Notes under the pieces: generated by a model
Seen by the model: the letters and a program-made list of their open reading frames with translations, nothing else
Told to the model about the DNA's origin: nothing
Databases searched by the model: none
NCBI GenBank assembly: GCA_018806985.1
Contig: JADANN010000442.1
Location: 437,001 to 501,000 of the forward strand
Origin: Angiostrongylus vasorum
Taxonomy: Eukaryota; Nematoda; Chromadorea; Rhabditida; Metastrongylidae
Length of the DNA stretch: 64,000 nt
Reading direction: 5' to 3'
Shown: positions 50,501 to 63,539 of the stretch, piece by piece
How positions within the stretch are numbered: the stretch's first letter is position 1
Layout: each line of letters opens with the position of its first letter
Translations under genes and position numbers: made by a program

Positions 50501-53500
50501 AGGCAAGGTCTGAAAAGGAGGCCCACCACATTTCGTTCGCCACTGACGCGACAACTCATCGACAACCATAATGTCTGATGGTTCTCGTTAATTATACAGT
50601 CTCGTTTTTTTTTATTAATGAAAACTTTGCTGATGTCTGGAGCATGCTGCTTTTTAAAATGATAGTTTTAGAAGAATAAAATGGGTAGTTTGTCCGAACC
50701 GCACGAGAAGACTCGTCCGCAACCATATTACACCGTGCATGCTAAGTCGAGTACAACTGAAAATTGCCAGAAGTGCCACTCCCGATGGAAAAACACTAGT
50801 TTTACATCGCAAAACGTCCTTAATTATGTGCCCTTCGAAATAGTGGCTGTTTTTCTGTTCTGAAAGTCGACTGTGGATTGATGAATTGAAAATCGCCTTC
50901 GTGGCTACACCACAGTGTGATAATTTCAGATCGCTAGCAAATCAAGCAGTGACGGTGATGACCCGTTGGCTCATGGATTGGATCCTTCATTATACGGGCC
51001 GAATGCACCCATTACCTGCGCTTCACCCAGTACCAGTGATCCTGGAGCAGTACCTTCGTCGTCATCTTTCAGGTGCTTACTACTTTACTGGTTACGAAGG
51101 CGATTAGCCGGTAGATGTAAAATATAGTAATGCCCTCATCTGTTTTTGTCCCATTTGATGTTAATAATGGAAGTCTAAGTAGTTGTTGTTCATTTGAAAA
51201 GTTCATAATGTACGCACATGACATGAATGAAAAAACTTATCGATGTTTGCACCGTAATAAGCAGAAGCTTCTTCAGGAAGATCATTCGTTCAGATTAGTA
51301 ATGATAGGTGGAAACATCAAGTATTTTTATCACGTTGATGTTTTCACGATTGAGCGCTTTTTTAATAAATCCACACAGGATTTCATGTTTATGTAGGAGA
51401 TCCGCGTTTGACTACATTCATGCATACGACGTCCGCCACATAATTTCGATAGAACATCTTCTTTACAATGCCACACTCGACCTGAAATACACGACAAATT
51501 TTCACGCATTAATATATCGCTTGTTATGGAGTTTTCAACTACCAGCTTGGTTCGTAGTAACAAAATGTCCCTGGCGCCATGATTTGTTGCGCGGATCCGT
51601 CAGCTGAGTGGATATTATGTTCCATTCACACTATGCGCTCTAATCTACGTGCTTAGTAACGAGGTTAGGTGCTAATCGGCTATACCCATCAGAAGGTGTT
51701 GAGAGCATTCTTCAGAACAAATAGCGAAAGTAAACCTTTCAGCTCTTTTCGAGCTATCTTTATTGTTGACAATTGAGAGCGTGTTGTTTGAACGCCGACG
51801 AGGTAACCTTTTTCATGAAACACAACAGTTCTATCGATTAGATACGTTAAGTTTTCAACTGCTTCCTGTGAGCGTAATCCTTGCAGCAATTATGGAGGAT
51901 TTTATAGAATTTTTACAATTGTAAATTAATTCGGAGAGGTAACGGAATATGGACAGCGTGCGTGGCGCAGTGGTCGGAGGCGCTCTGCAGTGCACCTAGG
52001 ATCGATTCCACCGCCTGTAGCTCACCAAGCCTTCCATCCGAAAGGGGTCGACAAATTGGTACCAGACTTGTCTGAAAGGATAGCAGCACTGGCTCGATAC
52101 ATCGGTAGTCCACTGCTAGTTAAAGGCAAGATATGCTTCCAATCACTTCCAACGATGCTTGAAAAAAATCGAATGGAGGGTGCATCCCTTAGGGATCAAC
52201 ACCGAGAGCTTCTTTTGTCATTGTAATGTAATATGGATCGGGTAGTCATGAAATAGTCGCGCTTGAGATGAAATGGCAGGGAAAAAAAACCTACTACACA
52301 GGAAGTTAACGATTGAAGTGGATAGAAGATCGTAGACCTTCGCTATTATTACCAGTGAGAACTAGTTTCCTTCTCATTTCTTACCTTTTGTTTTTGTGAC
52401 AAGCATGGTTAGGGTGACCTCAGGACTCCAGGGAACCACAATAGCTAAACCAGCAAAACTCGGAAAAGTGAAGATTATGCTGGGCGCCCGCACAACCAGT
52501 GAGGATGGGGCGTTCAAGTATCCAAGTAAGACAAGCACTGTTGACACAATCACATTTGTCTTGTCACCGTTATAAACAGTGATAAAATCATGTCCTGTTT
52601 TATTGTGTGTAAATAATGCCATGATTAAGAACATGTGTTCTAGTGAAAGTCCTAGTCCGTGAAATTCTAACAAACTGTGAAGTGGAGGAGCCAATCACAA
52701 CAATTTAGAGCTCATCTCGCTGTTTTAATGTATTTTTCTTTATTTTTTCTTACTGTCGTCACATCAGCACCTAGTAACTGTCTGTGATGTATTGAAAATT
52801 CCCATGTTTTTTTCCGCTTGGTTTGAGACTTCACTGAAATTTTTTGCAATGCATTGTTGAAAAATTAGCGGCGAAGAGTGGAAATTGAAACTTTTTCGAG
52901 ATTGCGGTAGCGCAAAAATTTTGTGCTTCGATCAATAGTCCATGGGCTAAACGCATTTCTGTCAGAAGACAAAACTTCTTTCAGATAGTTGTTAGAATGC
53001 TAGAATGGCGTAACGTGAATATCGCCGTATAAAAAGACAAATATCTAATGAACAGCGTTGATTGGAAGATGGAATACGAAAAAAATATTTACTTAATGCT
53101 TGAATTGCCCATCTTTACGAAAATTATCTTCTGATTAGCAGGTTATTTTTTTATGAAGTCCTGAGTAGTCCTTGGGCGTGGCTTTCTAGGGTTTTCGCTA
53201 CACGAAGTCGTTAGCTGTTATGAATCAAATTTCAAAACGCTGTTATTTTTTGGCTTTTATTTATCCCTGGTTGAAATTTCATATGTAAAAATCGAAGCCA
53301 GCTCTGAAGAAACTATTTCTAAAGTTTCATCTAAATTAAACTGTTTTTTTGTACACATGAACACCAGAGACATTTTATCAGTGAAGGTTAATTTCTGTTT
53401 TGTGTTTTAAGAGTTTTATGGCGACTAGTTTCTAGTACCTGAACAGCCCACTGTTTGTATCCTTATTATGGGGGTTAGCCGGTCGATAATCCAGATGCAT

Positions 53501-56500
53501 CGATCATGAAAAAAACTCGGATTTAATTTTCAGTGGATCAGAGCCGAGAGCGACTGGTCTCGGGCTACTGCACTGCTCGCTGCAGCACTTCCCCATTCGG
53601 AAGCGTCTGCGATTTTCAATTCTCAAAATTGAATGTGAGTTTTCTTTAGAGAAGAGAACTGAGCTTAGTATTCATTTGCTTTTCTATTTTTTTATCCATT
53701 TTTTTCTATCTTTGATTGCACTTTCATGTCTACCAAAGTTTTTTTTTCACTATTTTGTTAAATTCTATTCAATTAGGCATCTCTTTAAAGACACAATCTG
53801 ACGTTGACTAACGTCGGCTAATCCTTGAACATTTTTGTTCTGGTGAGAGCAGAGGCCACATAACAAAAATACTTAGGTGACTAGACTTAGCTTACAATGG
53901 ACAATATTGAATTATCTGATTAGTAGAAATGGTTGAAGAAAACTTCTCGTGTCTTCCATTAGCTGGAATTTCATCACATGAAAAGTGATCACCCATTAGG
54001 CACTAATGGACTAATAGAAGTCTTCTATTCAACTTTTATTTGTCAAGTTTGAAGTGTGCATATGCGTATTTCCTTTGGAATTGCGATTTTTCGCTAAGAT
54101 ATCTGTGAAACCCTCTGCTGTTACAGTGGAAAAAAAAAGCATTTGCAAGAGAAATTTCTTTGCCAAGAGCTCGTAAAAGTTAATGCTATGTTCTTCATGG
54201 AACTTTGGAATATCAAAAAGATTGAAATAGTGTCCTATTTCTTGGCCGGGACGGAGTGACATGTAATTCTCCTAGTGGTGATGTCTGAAAATACGAACAG
54301 TGGCACCATTCCATCCGAAGATGGAAAATATCCTGCCATCTTGTCGTTCCATAAAGTATTACATCTTCAGGGATTTGATGTGACAGGAGAGAAATCTCAT
54401 TTCCCTTAAGCCGCTTTTCCCACCACAAGTGCCCTATACATTCTATAAAATATGTAATTGAATGGGTAAATTTCCTACTTAGCTATGCTTTTCCACGTTA
54501 GGGAAAAAAACCAGGGGAGCACTTGTGACTTTCAGTGGTCAGACGAAAGATCAAGACTTCTGTGAAAGAAGAAGCCGTTTACTCTTGGGTTTGACAAGCT
54601 GTCAGTCAAACAAAACGAGGACCATCAATCTAAGAGTCAAAGTTTTTTAAAAACGATTTTAAACGCAACAGAGAAACCGCCGTTACGCTTCCATTATGTG
54701 ATGCTTGTTCCGCTTCTAGGCTCAATTCGTAAATTTTCCATCTAGGAGATTAATTTGTCACATCCCGAGTATTTATTGTTCTCAGTACTTCCAGGAACTT
54801 TCTTAATATATCATTCCTAATAGTTTTCGGCTCTTCTGCAATATCCATCATCCATTTTTGCTTAGATACTGCCTCACTTTCGTGTTTCTGGCTTGGATCG
54901 CTGTCATTTCGTTCTGATAACAAGATTCTGGTCATTTTTCGCAATCTACCAACCATAATTCAGCGACCGACAAGGTAATGAAAAGCCTTCAGGAATAACC
55001 GACGGCATTTCCCTCACTTAGTTTTTTCGATGATTGACGGCAGTCCCTGAGGAGGTTGGGGTGCTTGAGGTTTGAGTTTTATGTGATTTTCTACAGGCTT
55101 TCCTCAATAAAACGAGTTCAGAGCATGAGGATTTAAAGAACTTGGAAGCTTAAAGCTTCTGCGTTTTCTGGCATTACTGAAATGAAATCCACTTTTGGTT
55201 ATTTTCCATTTGCTCAACACAGCGAACAAGTACGCTTTCATGCATGAATCCTTTTCATAGAGCGCAGCTAAGATAATAAAGGTAAAGGAAGTAAATAAAG
55301 AACATCGTAATGTACTATGCAAGAATTGCAACCACAGTGAAGCTGAAATATTTGCAAAACTTGTTTTTTTTGCAAACGTCTCAGAGTCACTGTGGATGTG
55401 CTTCACATAATACCAAGCCATTAAAAGAAAATAATAAGCAGTTAATAAAAAGGCTAAAATTAAACTAGAATTGGTGTGAAAGTTATTTAAATCTCGCAGT
55501 TGACATTTGGACGGGAAAAAAAGCGTTAAAAGGGCAAAAATGAGGTTCCTTTCTTACCGTACGAGGATAAAGCGCCCGACTTTTATCAATCTCCATAGGA
55601 CGCGCCACGTATCTAAAACATAGTAGAGGAGATACGTCGGGCCTGCAAAATGACTTTCGGTGGTCTGCCGATCTACCAAGTCCGTGTTCTTTGTGGCTCC
55701 AGAGAAGTCTGGTAGCAATTTGCCCACCACGGCGAAGTGGGGAACTTCGTTTATTCTGGACACAACCAACGGCCATGCATATTGCAATACACCTCCACTG
55801 TGCTTTTATCGTCATCCTGGTTGATATACATCACATTTTGGCGGCACGGCATGCTCTCCCTGTTTTTTCTATTTCACTCTGATTGCGAAAATATTTGCAG
55901 TGAATGACAAAATTGGGCACAGGCGCATCCTAAGTGTCTTCTTATTCTTGCCGATTGTCGGAATTTGAATGGACTTCCTGTGAAGGAGCTTGAAAGGGCA
56001 GGAGCATCGGCAGCCGGCGCCTCGACGACTTCGTTGTCTCGATCGAATTAGAGCGATTCCGAGCATCAGCACTTCGACGCGAAAGCGCTACAACCCTTTG
56101 AAACACCAGCTTTGTGGCGTTAGTTACCACTGGATAAAAACACTCCGCGGAATAAAAATGTCTATGGTACACTGTTTTTCTGATGAGCAAATACGACGTT
56201 GCTAAAAGAAACGTTTATTCAACACAATTCTGGTTGACGTTCCGGCGATTTAGCGTTTCTTTCAAAGCCTCGAAGAGTCAAACTAACATGCAATCCAAAC
56301 AGTCAAACACTAGCATAACCTCAGCAGTCTTATCGGCTATGAAACTTACGGATTTGGGAAAAGTTTTCGGCAAAATAAACCAGAACGAAGAAAATAAGTC
56401 GCCAAGCTTCCTGGTTTTGTTTGCCTGGTAAGTAATTAACTCAGCTAACCTTGGTAATTAGGGTGGTGTTATGATTGTAAAGAAGAAGACTTTTATGGAC

Positions 56501-59500
56501 GAAATGATTGGAACAATTAGTACTTTATGATATTCTGAATTTTATGGATACTATTTCAAGCGAAGAAAACAGTGGAAACTCTGTGAAAAAGTCTTATCAG
56601 ATTTATTTATGTGGAGAGCACTTCAAAAAGTGTGCATGAAAAATGCAAATAGTGGTTAAGGGTTATAGGTGATGAAATAGGTTTTTTTGGATTGTTCAGC
56701 TTACACGAGGTTGTTGTACGACTTTTATTCGGCTAACGTTTTACGTCTTCGTGTTCCTCAGAGCGGAGTCGATTGAGTCGATGCTCAAGTGAAAGTCGGT
56801 TCAATACAGTAAGAAATGGGCTTATAAGTTAATAAGTTTGATATTCTGAGCAGTGCTATGAATGGTGGGATTGGCAACTGAAATCTGGTCCGGTTTTGAT
56901 TTTTAGCGGCGCACACTTCCTGATTTTTTTGCCTTCCGAATCGCCTTCCGTTTTGCAGAGGTCCGAAGAAACAGAATGTCGTTCTTTTGCAGTTCCCCCG
57001 CACTAAAAAATTTTATCACATTCAATCTTTCATGGGTGCTAAAAGTTGGCACAGAACTTTTCTTTTTCGGAAGAAGAAGATCTGGTTGTCGACCTGGCGA
57101 ATATCAGACTAAGAAAGATGTTCTAACATATGTGATTTTTAAGCTTTGAGAGAATTTGGGAAAGAAGGAAGGATGAAACGGCCCTCATTTGCATATTTTC
57201 ATAGCTTTCTTTTTTCTCTCTCTTTCCTTGTCCCTCTCTCTGTGTCTTTTCTACTTTTCTGCACTATGTTCTTTCGTCTTCTTTCTTTTTCTACATCACT
57301 AAAAGATTTTGTAAAGAAGGAAACATCTTCTATTCTCTTCTTATTTTCCCATTTCGGCAAACTTTTTTAAAACTTCTTCTGACATTTTCAGAATTTGTTA
57401 ATTATGGCCTTTTTTCAAAAGTTAATTAAGCGTTCTTCACTTTGTAACAGTCACTAATATTAGGGCGTTCAGAAATAAATGAACGTTTTCAACCATATCA
57501 TTTAAAATATTATAACTTTCTTCAAACAAAACTTTATTGATCGAAATAAAGACCATTTAAATCTACATAATGAGAAAGAAACTTATTCTAGAAAAAAAAA
57601 TTATTCTAGTTGCACAAATTTCTATAGTTCTGGAAGCGATGAATTCATTGAAGGGATTTTTTGCGTCATCGTGGTTGGTGAAGCATTTCTCGCGCAGGAA
57701 ATTCTCAAGGTGCTTGAAGAAGTGATAGTCGGTAGCCGAGAGTTCTGATGAATACGACGGATGAGGAAAATTTCGTATCCCAATTCCTTCAACTTCTGCA
57801 GCACTGGTTTCCCAACGCAAGGCTTGGCGATGTCGAAGAGAAGGATTGGTCCTTTAATGTTGACTAATGCCGGCCGTTGTTGTTGGAGTTCTGCCGTAAT
57901 CGTTTCGCCCGGATTCAAAAATCCTCAATCAACCCAGCTACAAACCACCAAACAGTCACCATAACCTTTTTTTTGGTGCAATTCCGGCTTTGGGAAATGT
58001 GTGCAGCCTAATCGCAATCCAACCATTCAGCTGAACGTCGCTAGTTGTCGTACATAATCCACTTCTCGTCGCACGTCACAATTCGATCAAGAAAAGAGTC
58101 GTTTTGTTGCGCAGAGTAAGAGCAGACAACACTTTAGAACGGCAATTTTTTTTCGATTACCATTTAATTCGTGCGGCACCCACTTGTGGAGTTTTTTTGT
58201 ATTTCCTACGTAATTGAAGTGAGCGAAAATGCTCCTGTGTTTGCGCCAAGCTGTTCTGCAAGCTCTCTGACAGTTATTCGCGTATTTGCTTCCACTAGCG
58301 CCATCAATTCGTCGTCGTAAAATTCATTGGGACGTCCGCGGCCGTCCTCATCTTCGAGGTCGAAATCACCAGATCGGAATTTCCGGAACCATGTTCGCAC
58401 AGTTGATCGACCAACACTACCTTCACCCCAAACTTGATTAACGTTTCGCGCCGTCTCTGCTGCACTACGACCGAGTTTGGACTCAGGGAAAGAAAATTTA
58501 ACGGAAATCCATTTTTTTACATCTGAAATTGGAAAGCTCAAATTTGGTTAAAAATTAAAGTTTTGACAAAATATGGAAACGTGGTTAGAAAGAGCGTTAA
58601 ATCAGATTTCTAATAATATATAGTACTGCAGGGTAGAAAGAATACTCTGCTGGTAAAAGTTCATTGGAACAATAAATGGTTTAAAGCGCTCATTTATTTC
58701 TGAACAGCTTGATATATCACAAACACATTAGGAATTGGTTAATATCTTCATTAGAAACGATTTTTTTGCAAAGCCTGGCCGACGTTCCGAACTAATAGGT
58801 TTTTCAGATATTGTGTTTTCAAACTACAAATAAGTCCAAAAAAAGATGTTTGGTTTATCGATCTTCTCATGAAGAATGTTCATACCCTTATTGAAAGACG
58901 TGCAACACTGGTAAGCCAGCGTTGTAGCGTTCGGCCATGACACACGAGTATGTTGGTCCCTAGGGTCGTCTGACACTTGTTTTGTCACTTAGTTAACCCA
59001 GCTAGGATCCTCGATTCCCAAGGGCGATACTGATTGAGCGACAGGTTCAAGAATTGGCAGCGCGATTTGTTCAGTTGTGGTAACGTCGTATTTCAGTACG
59101 CTGTTTCTTTAGCAAGACTATATGGAGTGGAAACGTTTTCTTTATTAATAGTCGGAAGGTAGTAGGAACCATGAGTTGAATACCGTGATGGCTTTGCTCG
59201 GAAGCCGAAACGGGCCCGAAGAAATTCCGGTCTTGAGCCGAAACCTCTGTCGTGCTGTAGTGCCGTGTGCAAACCGCTGGAAGCTCGTCTTAATAATTTA
59301 CCGTGAGGGAAGTGAAGTGTTCTTGTATGAATTTGTCCTTTTCTTGTTCAGCAATCGCGAGGTTGTTATACAGCATACATTTACTTCCATAGAAAAACAC
59401 ACAATACAATACAACAGCAGCTGACGTTGCGCAGTATCACCTTCTTCAGAGCCTGGAAGGGTGTACTGATATGCAATTCACTAGGCCAAACGCTTCAGTA

Positions 59501-62500
59501 ACACGTACAGAAAGACGAAAAACTCAGGGTAATTACATGATCAACAACATCTCGAAAAACACCGCTTTTTTTTACGTGACTTATAATAAGGAAGATTAGA
59601 CCAGCTCATTATAGTCGCATATGGTTGATGACTGCACCACCCCCACATCAGAAATTGATGCGAAGATACGTGGAGGTCGCTTGTGACCTCCGGACATTCC
59701 TCCTTGCTTCATTGTGAGGTTTTTGGCATTTATCCAAAAAGCCTCAAAAAAGTCGACGATAGCGACTTTCATATCAAAATCTTTTCCGCTGTGTTTTTGT
59801 ATCCTATGCGTGCCTAGTGAGGTGCCTTGTTTTGATTTTCGTTCGCCATCTAGGTGTTCTTTTATGCGGATACATAAAAGGCTGCCCGTTTTCGCCGATA
59901 TATTCGTCTCCGCAAGTACTACAAGAAGTCAGGTATATCGTACCTGAACTCATGCAATCACCGCCCCTGCCGTAAGGGCAAATTACGGAATTTGTTGTTC
60001 CACATAGACGGTCATACAGGCGGTTACGAACTAACTGATGCCGTAGAGTATCCGGTAGTATTTCAACTATCGCTACCGATTCCTCTAGGCCTGCGCTTCT
60101 TAAGCAGCGTTTTATAGCTATGCTCACTTCATCACTAATGAAGGGCAGCATGAACGGGACTTTCTTTTGGCCAAGTGTTTCGTTTTGGCGCGTCGCTCTC
60201 CTTCTAAAGTTATCTCGTGTGGTTATTATTCCGTAGCCATTGGATATGGCTATTTGCTGAACCAAGTCGCGCGATTCTCCCTTTAGTTCCCTAGTTGTGC
60301 ACACAGAGGTAGCTGTTCAAAACATGTTTCTCACAAGCGCCTTCTTTGTGTGTGAAGGGTTGGAAGAGAGAAAAGAACCAGGATGTTTTTACTTGGTTTT
60401 CAGTACCACTTTGTCATGTAATCGCTACTTGATAAGTTGATTTGAACGTTAAGAAATGGAAGCCAGGTCTCTTTCGGTTTCTCGCGGGTGAATTTAATAT
60501 ACTCAGACTGCTCATTCAATAATTCAAAGCATCTGTCCATCTCCTCCTGAGAAGAGAAGATGACAAAACACAATGACAAATCTATATATATGCAGTAGAG
60601 TAGCGGCCGGAGATCGATAACCGGGGCTTCTACTTTAGACATGAACGCAATGGCCAGAGTTGGTGTCAACCGCTCTCCCATTTCCAGCCCTCTAATTTGC
60701 GCGTAGTAATTCCCAGACCATCTGAAAATCGAGCAGTTTAGGCACTCTTTTAGGAGAGCCATAAGTTGCTGAATAGACAAGCCGTGCATATTTATTCCTC
60801 GTTCATATTCAACAAGAAGTTCGTGGATGGCTTGCATTGCAAAGTTACTCGATACTTTGGTGTAAAGCGTGGAAACGTTGTAAGACTCCATCACATATTC
60901 TATGAACATTTGGGTGTTCTTGAGCTGAGCTGGAATGTGGTTAAGCAGCTGGGTAAGTATTCGGCCTAGAAACCATGTTATTCTATCCGTTGGCCCGTCT
61001 ACACAGTTGGTAATGGGTCTAACCTTGTAGGATAAAGGATTGGTAGACGTGAGTTCACCAGCTGATACTAACTTATGTGTTTTACTGAGTAAGTGGAAAA
61101 CGGGACATGTTGGTCGATCAACTTTATAATGCGAAATAACGGGTTGTTTCAAGCCCGCGGCCTTTGCTACTGCGACCCAGTGACTGTTAAGTTTTCGGTT
61201 TTGTCTTCTGTATTCCTTTCTAGACGATAGGCGATAAACGATAACATCACTAAAGTGTTCCTCCATTATCTTAACATCTAACTGCCGAGGAATAACTACG
61301 AACTCTCCCCCTTTATCACTAGCTGATAGTCTAATGGTCTTCGAGTTTATTAAATCTCTAATTTATCACACACCACATTTTTGCGCAGCTGTGAGGTTAG
61401 AGATATACTTTCTATCGCGATAGTGGACAAGGGTTTTGAGAACATCGTCCGAAAACATGCAAAACTTTGCATCAATTTCGACGTTGGGGTTCTGCTGTCT
61501 GAAGAACGCTGTACGGAAAGGAGGAGGTGGTAACAGCATCATTTCTTCATTTTCATTTCTATTCGATGTTTCTTCTTTGGGCTTATACCGGAGTCGATCA
61601 AGTTCATACAAACTGCATGCGATCCTGCGCACGGTTGCTTTAGAAATGGGTTGCGATTGTGAAAAACTTGGCCCAATTCTAATAGCTAACGCGCACTCTC
61701 AGGTATTGTTATGTCCCCAATCACGGTGACCCTAGATTTTCTTGGTGCGTTATCAACCCTATTTTGACTATTATCAGAATCGTGAAGAACTTGTTTGCGG
61801 TTGTTTCTTGAAGTGAGATATGTGAATTACTCAAAGGTCTTCGAACTTTTGTTCTAAGGTTATTTAGCACTAGACCTAATAGAATCGCATATCAATATTG
61901 ATCCACAAGCTATTCTCGTCCAGAGGCGATCCTCCAAGTACAATACACAAAAAATGTTCCTTCGTCGCACATTTCTTCATTCTGGCAAACATTTCGTTCT
62001 GCTTGCTTCGCAGCTCGAGGTAGTTCCATTTCAAAGCCTCGTACTTGTTGGCTGTCATCTGGTTGAATGAGGTCGCTTTCGTTTCATAAACTTCAGCACG
62101 ACTCGATGTTGAAAACAGCGGCAAGAAAGTTGATTTGCTGTCTAGCTAAGATATTCTTTTGTCTTAGTGACAGGCCTTCCTTCACAAGTCGAAAGTATTT
62201 TGCTGGTGCATCTTGTAACAGTTCCAAGGATCAACTTTCTAGTAACCTCGGCATTGGAATATGAATGCGTCGTTTTCTTGTTCAGCAATCGCGAGCTTGT
62301 TATACAACATACATTTACTTCCATAGAAAAACACACATACAATACTACGTTTCGGCAGTATCACCTTCTTCAGAGCCTGGAAGGGTATAGTGATATACAA
62401 TTTATTAGGCTAACCGCTTCAATAACACATTCAAAAAGACGAAAAAGTCTGTGGTAATTACATTATCAACAGCTCCTAGAAAAACTTACCGCTTTTTTTA

Positions 62501-63216
62501 CGTAACTTCCAACGAGGAAGATTAGATACTTGTATGGCATGTCTTTATTAGCAGTGTGGGCACCAGAATGTTTTCCATGTATTTCTTTCCCGTGCAATCG
62601 TCAGCCATGTCTAGGGTCTACTTTCAACATGGTGATGTGTGCAGAGACACACTGTGTTACCTGGGATCTTAATCATCGGAAAGCTCAAACAAGGACCAAG
62701 TGAAATTTCCACTTTTGTTGACCATCGGAACTATCCAGTAGTGAAGAGCAGGATGAGATCCATTCTTCTTACGACAGTTTAAGTACAAACTGTTGACTTG
62801 CCAACGTTTGACGCGGTTGGAGCACAGCCGAGGTGTCGAACTAGGTACAAGCAAAGAATAAGTAAAAGTGTATCACCATGGATCAGCAATGATTTATATC
62901 GTCCTACTAAGGTAAACGATTATACATACAATAGGTTTTAAGAAGAAAACAAGAGAAAAAACCAAATAATTCCAAACTTGGTCAATATTACATCACTAGT
63001 ACAATTTAAATAATAATTCGGAGCTTTTTTCTCGTTTGATACTGGTGATTAGCTGCTCTTTTAGAATTTCGTAGTCGCTTTTGTTTAGCGCTAGCTGGGC
63101 AACTAAAGCCGGAACTAGAAGTAATGGCGATGTGCAAAGTGTCGATCGTGGGTTTGAAAACCGGCAAGGAACAAACGTCAGCGGTGAAACGAGGACGCGA
63201 TCCGATTTTCAATCAG
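47588..63216 (+). CDS. Synaptotagmin-like C2-domain protein, 5' four exons, continues past window
   Basis: Exons: 47588-48001, 50930-51072, 53534-53634, 63089-63216, with phases 0, 2, 1, 0 that fit at each join. The first ATG after an in-frame stop near 47505 is used. The first 138 residues are Pro/Ser rich with RQLPPTP, ILPTPPP and ILPKPP motifs, suggesting SH3/WW-type partners and disorder. The second exon is also Ser/Pro rich. The third and fourth exons read as the first half of a C2 domain: GLLHCSLQHFPIRKRLRFSI, then LKPELEVMAMCKVSIVGLKT, then VKRGRDPIFNQ at the usual NPVFNE position. The Asp pair that binds calcium in loop 1 of synaptotagmin is not seen, so this C2 is probably calcium-independent. 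The rest of the domain and any second C2 lie beyond the window or in an unfound exon. Role inferred: membrane or vesicle binding. It could equally be RIM- or Syt14/16-like. Confidence 0.62.
48002..50929. other. First intron of the C2-domain gene
   Basis: AT-rich, with no element I can name. Minus-strand frames at 49030-49245 and 49359-49691 are open but without motif or splice support. Confidence 0.4.
51956..52218 (+). mobile_element. SINE family A copy
   Basis: Plus strand: head CGTGGCGCAGTGGTCGGAGG, box B-like GGATCGATTCC, tail ATCAACACCGAGAGCTTC. It lies in an intron of the C2-domain gene, in sense orientation. Confidence 0.6.
52395..52535 (+). repeat. Repeat family B, 3' part only
   Basis: Carries GGTGACCTCAGGACTCCAGG, the GCACAACCAGTGAGGATG block and the terminal TTCAAGTATCCAAGTAAG. 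5'-truncated, which fits target-primed insertion. Confidence 0.55.
55560..55800 (-). mobile_element. SINE family A copy, strongly diverged
   Basis: Minus strand: 3' part with GATTGATAAAAGTCGGGCGC near 55566-55590, and recognisable body segments (TACGTCGGGCCT, ACCAAGTCC). Head badly decayed. It lies in the 9.5-kb intron of the C2-domain gene. Confidence 0.4.
57461..58712 (-). mobile_element. Mariner-family DNA transposon, inactivated (HSMAR1/bandit-like)
   Basis: The ends are inverted repeats: left GGCGTTCAGAAATAAATGAA, right (reversed) GCTGTTCAGAAATAAATGAG, next to TA. The length of about 1.25 kb fits mariner. The minus-strand N-terminal frame (58206-58541) has the helix-turn-helix region with GRSAAETARNVNQVWGEGSV and RKFRSGDFDLEDEDGRGRP. 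The catalytic half is split over two frames (57622-57918 and 57563-57820), with LLFDIAKPCVGKP and SATDYHFFKHLENFL visible. Frameshifts and stops make it dead. A related mariner, bandit, is described from the hookworm Ancylostoma caninum. It lies antisense in an intron of the C2-domain gene. Confidence 0.85.
59325..59600 (-). repeat. Penelope-like element, direct repeat (left)
   Basis: Matches 62260-62527 in the same direction: TTTCTTGTTCAGCAATCGCG, CATTTACTTCCATAGAAAAA, TCACCTTCTTCAGAGCCTGG, and GGAAGATTAGA at the end. Where the right copy has the GCCGAAACG core, this one reads GCGCAACG. Confidence 0.75.
62260..62527 (-). repeat. Penelope-like element, direct repeat (right) with hammerhead-like core
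   Basis: Partner of 59325-59600. Read on minus, CTGAAGA (62373-62367) is followed by a short GGUG/UGCC-type hairpin and GAAA (62353-62350), the CUGANGA...GAAA core of hammerhead ribozymes, which are known in the terminal repeats of Penelope-like elements. I could not find a convincing stem I partner. Confidence 0.6.
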
Positions 63217-63539
63217 GTACGGTATTTGGAAAAATCTTGCTACATTTCCATTTTTATTCTTGCTATCATACTATCTCATTGAGAAACTGCAGAAATAAAC
63301 CGTCAAATAAGGACTTGTCTGTGCAATAATACTTTATTACGCCAAGTATACTTATTTATATAAGTTCATTATCTTGAGCAGGTAGTGCAATTACACCACA
63401 ATGTTAGCAGTACTGTAATTCCGGGCACCGAATGGCGGTATTGGGTGCAAAAAGTTACGAATATAAGCGAATTCTCTCTCATGCCAGATAAGCCCAGTCA
63501 GCCACATATTAAAAATTTTTCCTGCAATATAATTGTTAG

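Larger units (their letters stand above)
59325..62527 (-). mobile_element. Penelope-like element with flanking direct repeats, degenerate
   Basis: Minus-strand frames in order: an N-terminal region (61876-62124), a block with FRTAFFRQQNPNVEIDAKFC (61366-61632), the reverse transcriptase (60400-61266, with RPTCPVFHLLSKTHK, MESYNVSTLYTKV, GLEMG and a YIDD box disrupted to YIDLSL), then a GIY-YIG endonuclease (59804-60304, with GTIYLTSCSTCGDEYIGE). RT plus C-terminal GIY-YIG is specific to Penelope-like elements. Direct repeats at 59325-59600 and 62260-62527 flank it, as the pseudo-LTRs of this class do. Stops and frameshifts show it is inactive. It lies antisense in the 9.5-kb intron of the C2-domain gene. 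Confidence 0.82.

Noticed and set aside
59804..60304. GIY-YIG protein as a host repair nuclease (SLX1-like)
   Set aside because: It sits directly downstream of a reverse transcriptase in the same direction and between direct repeats, so it belongs to the Penelope-like element.
62669..62854. Minus-strand frame with HPALHYWIVPMVNKSGNFTW
   Set aside because: No family recognised, no splice partner, close to Penelope debris. Could be real but unsupported.
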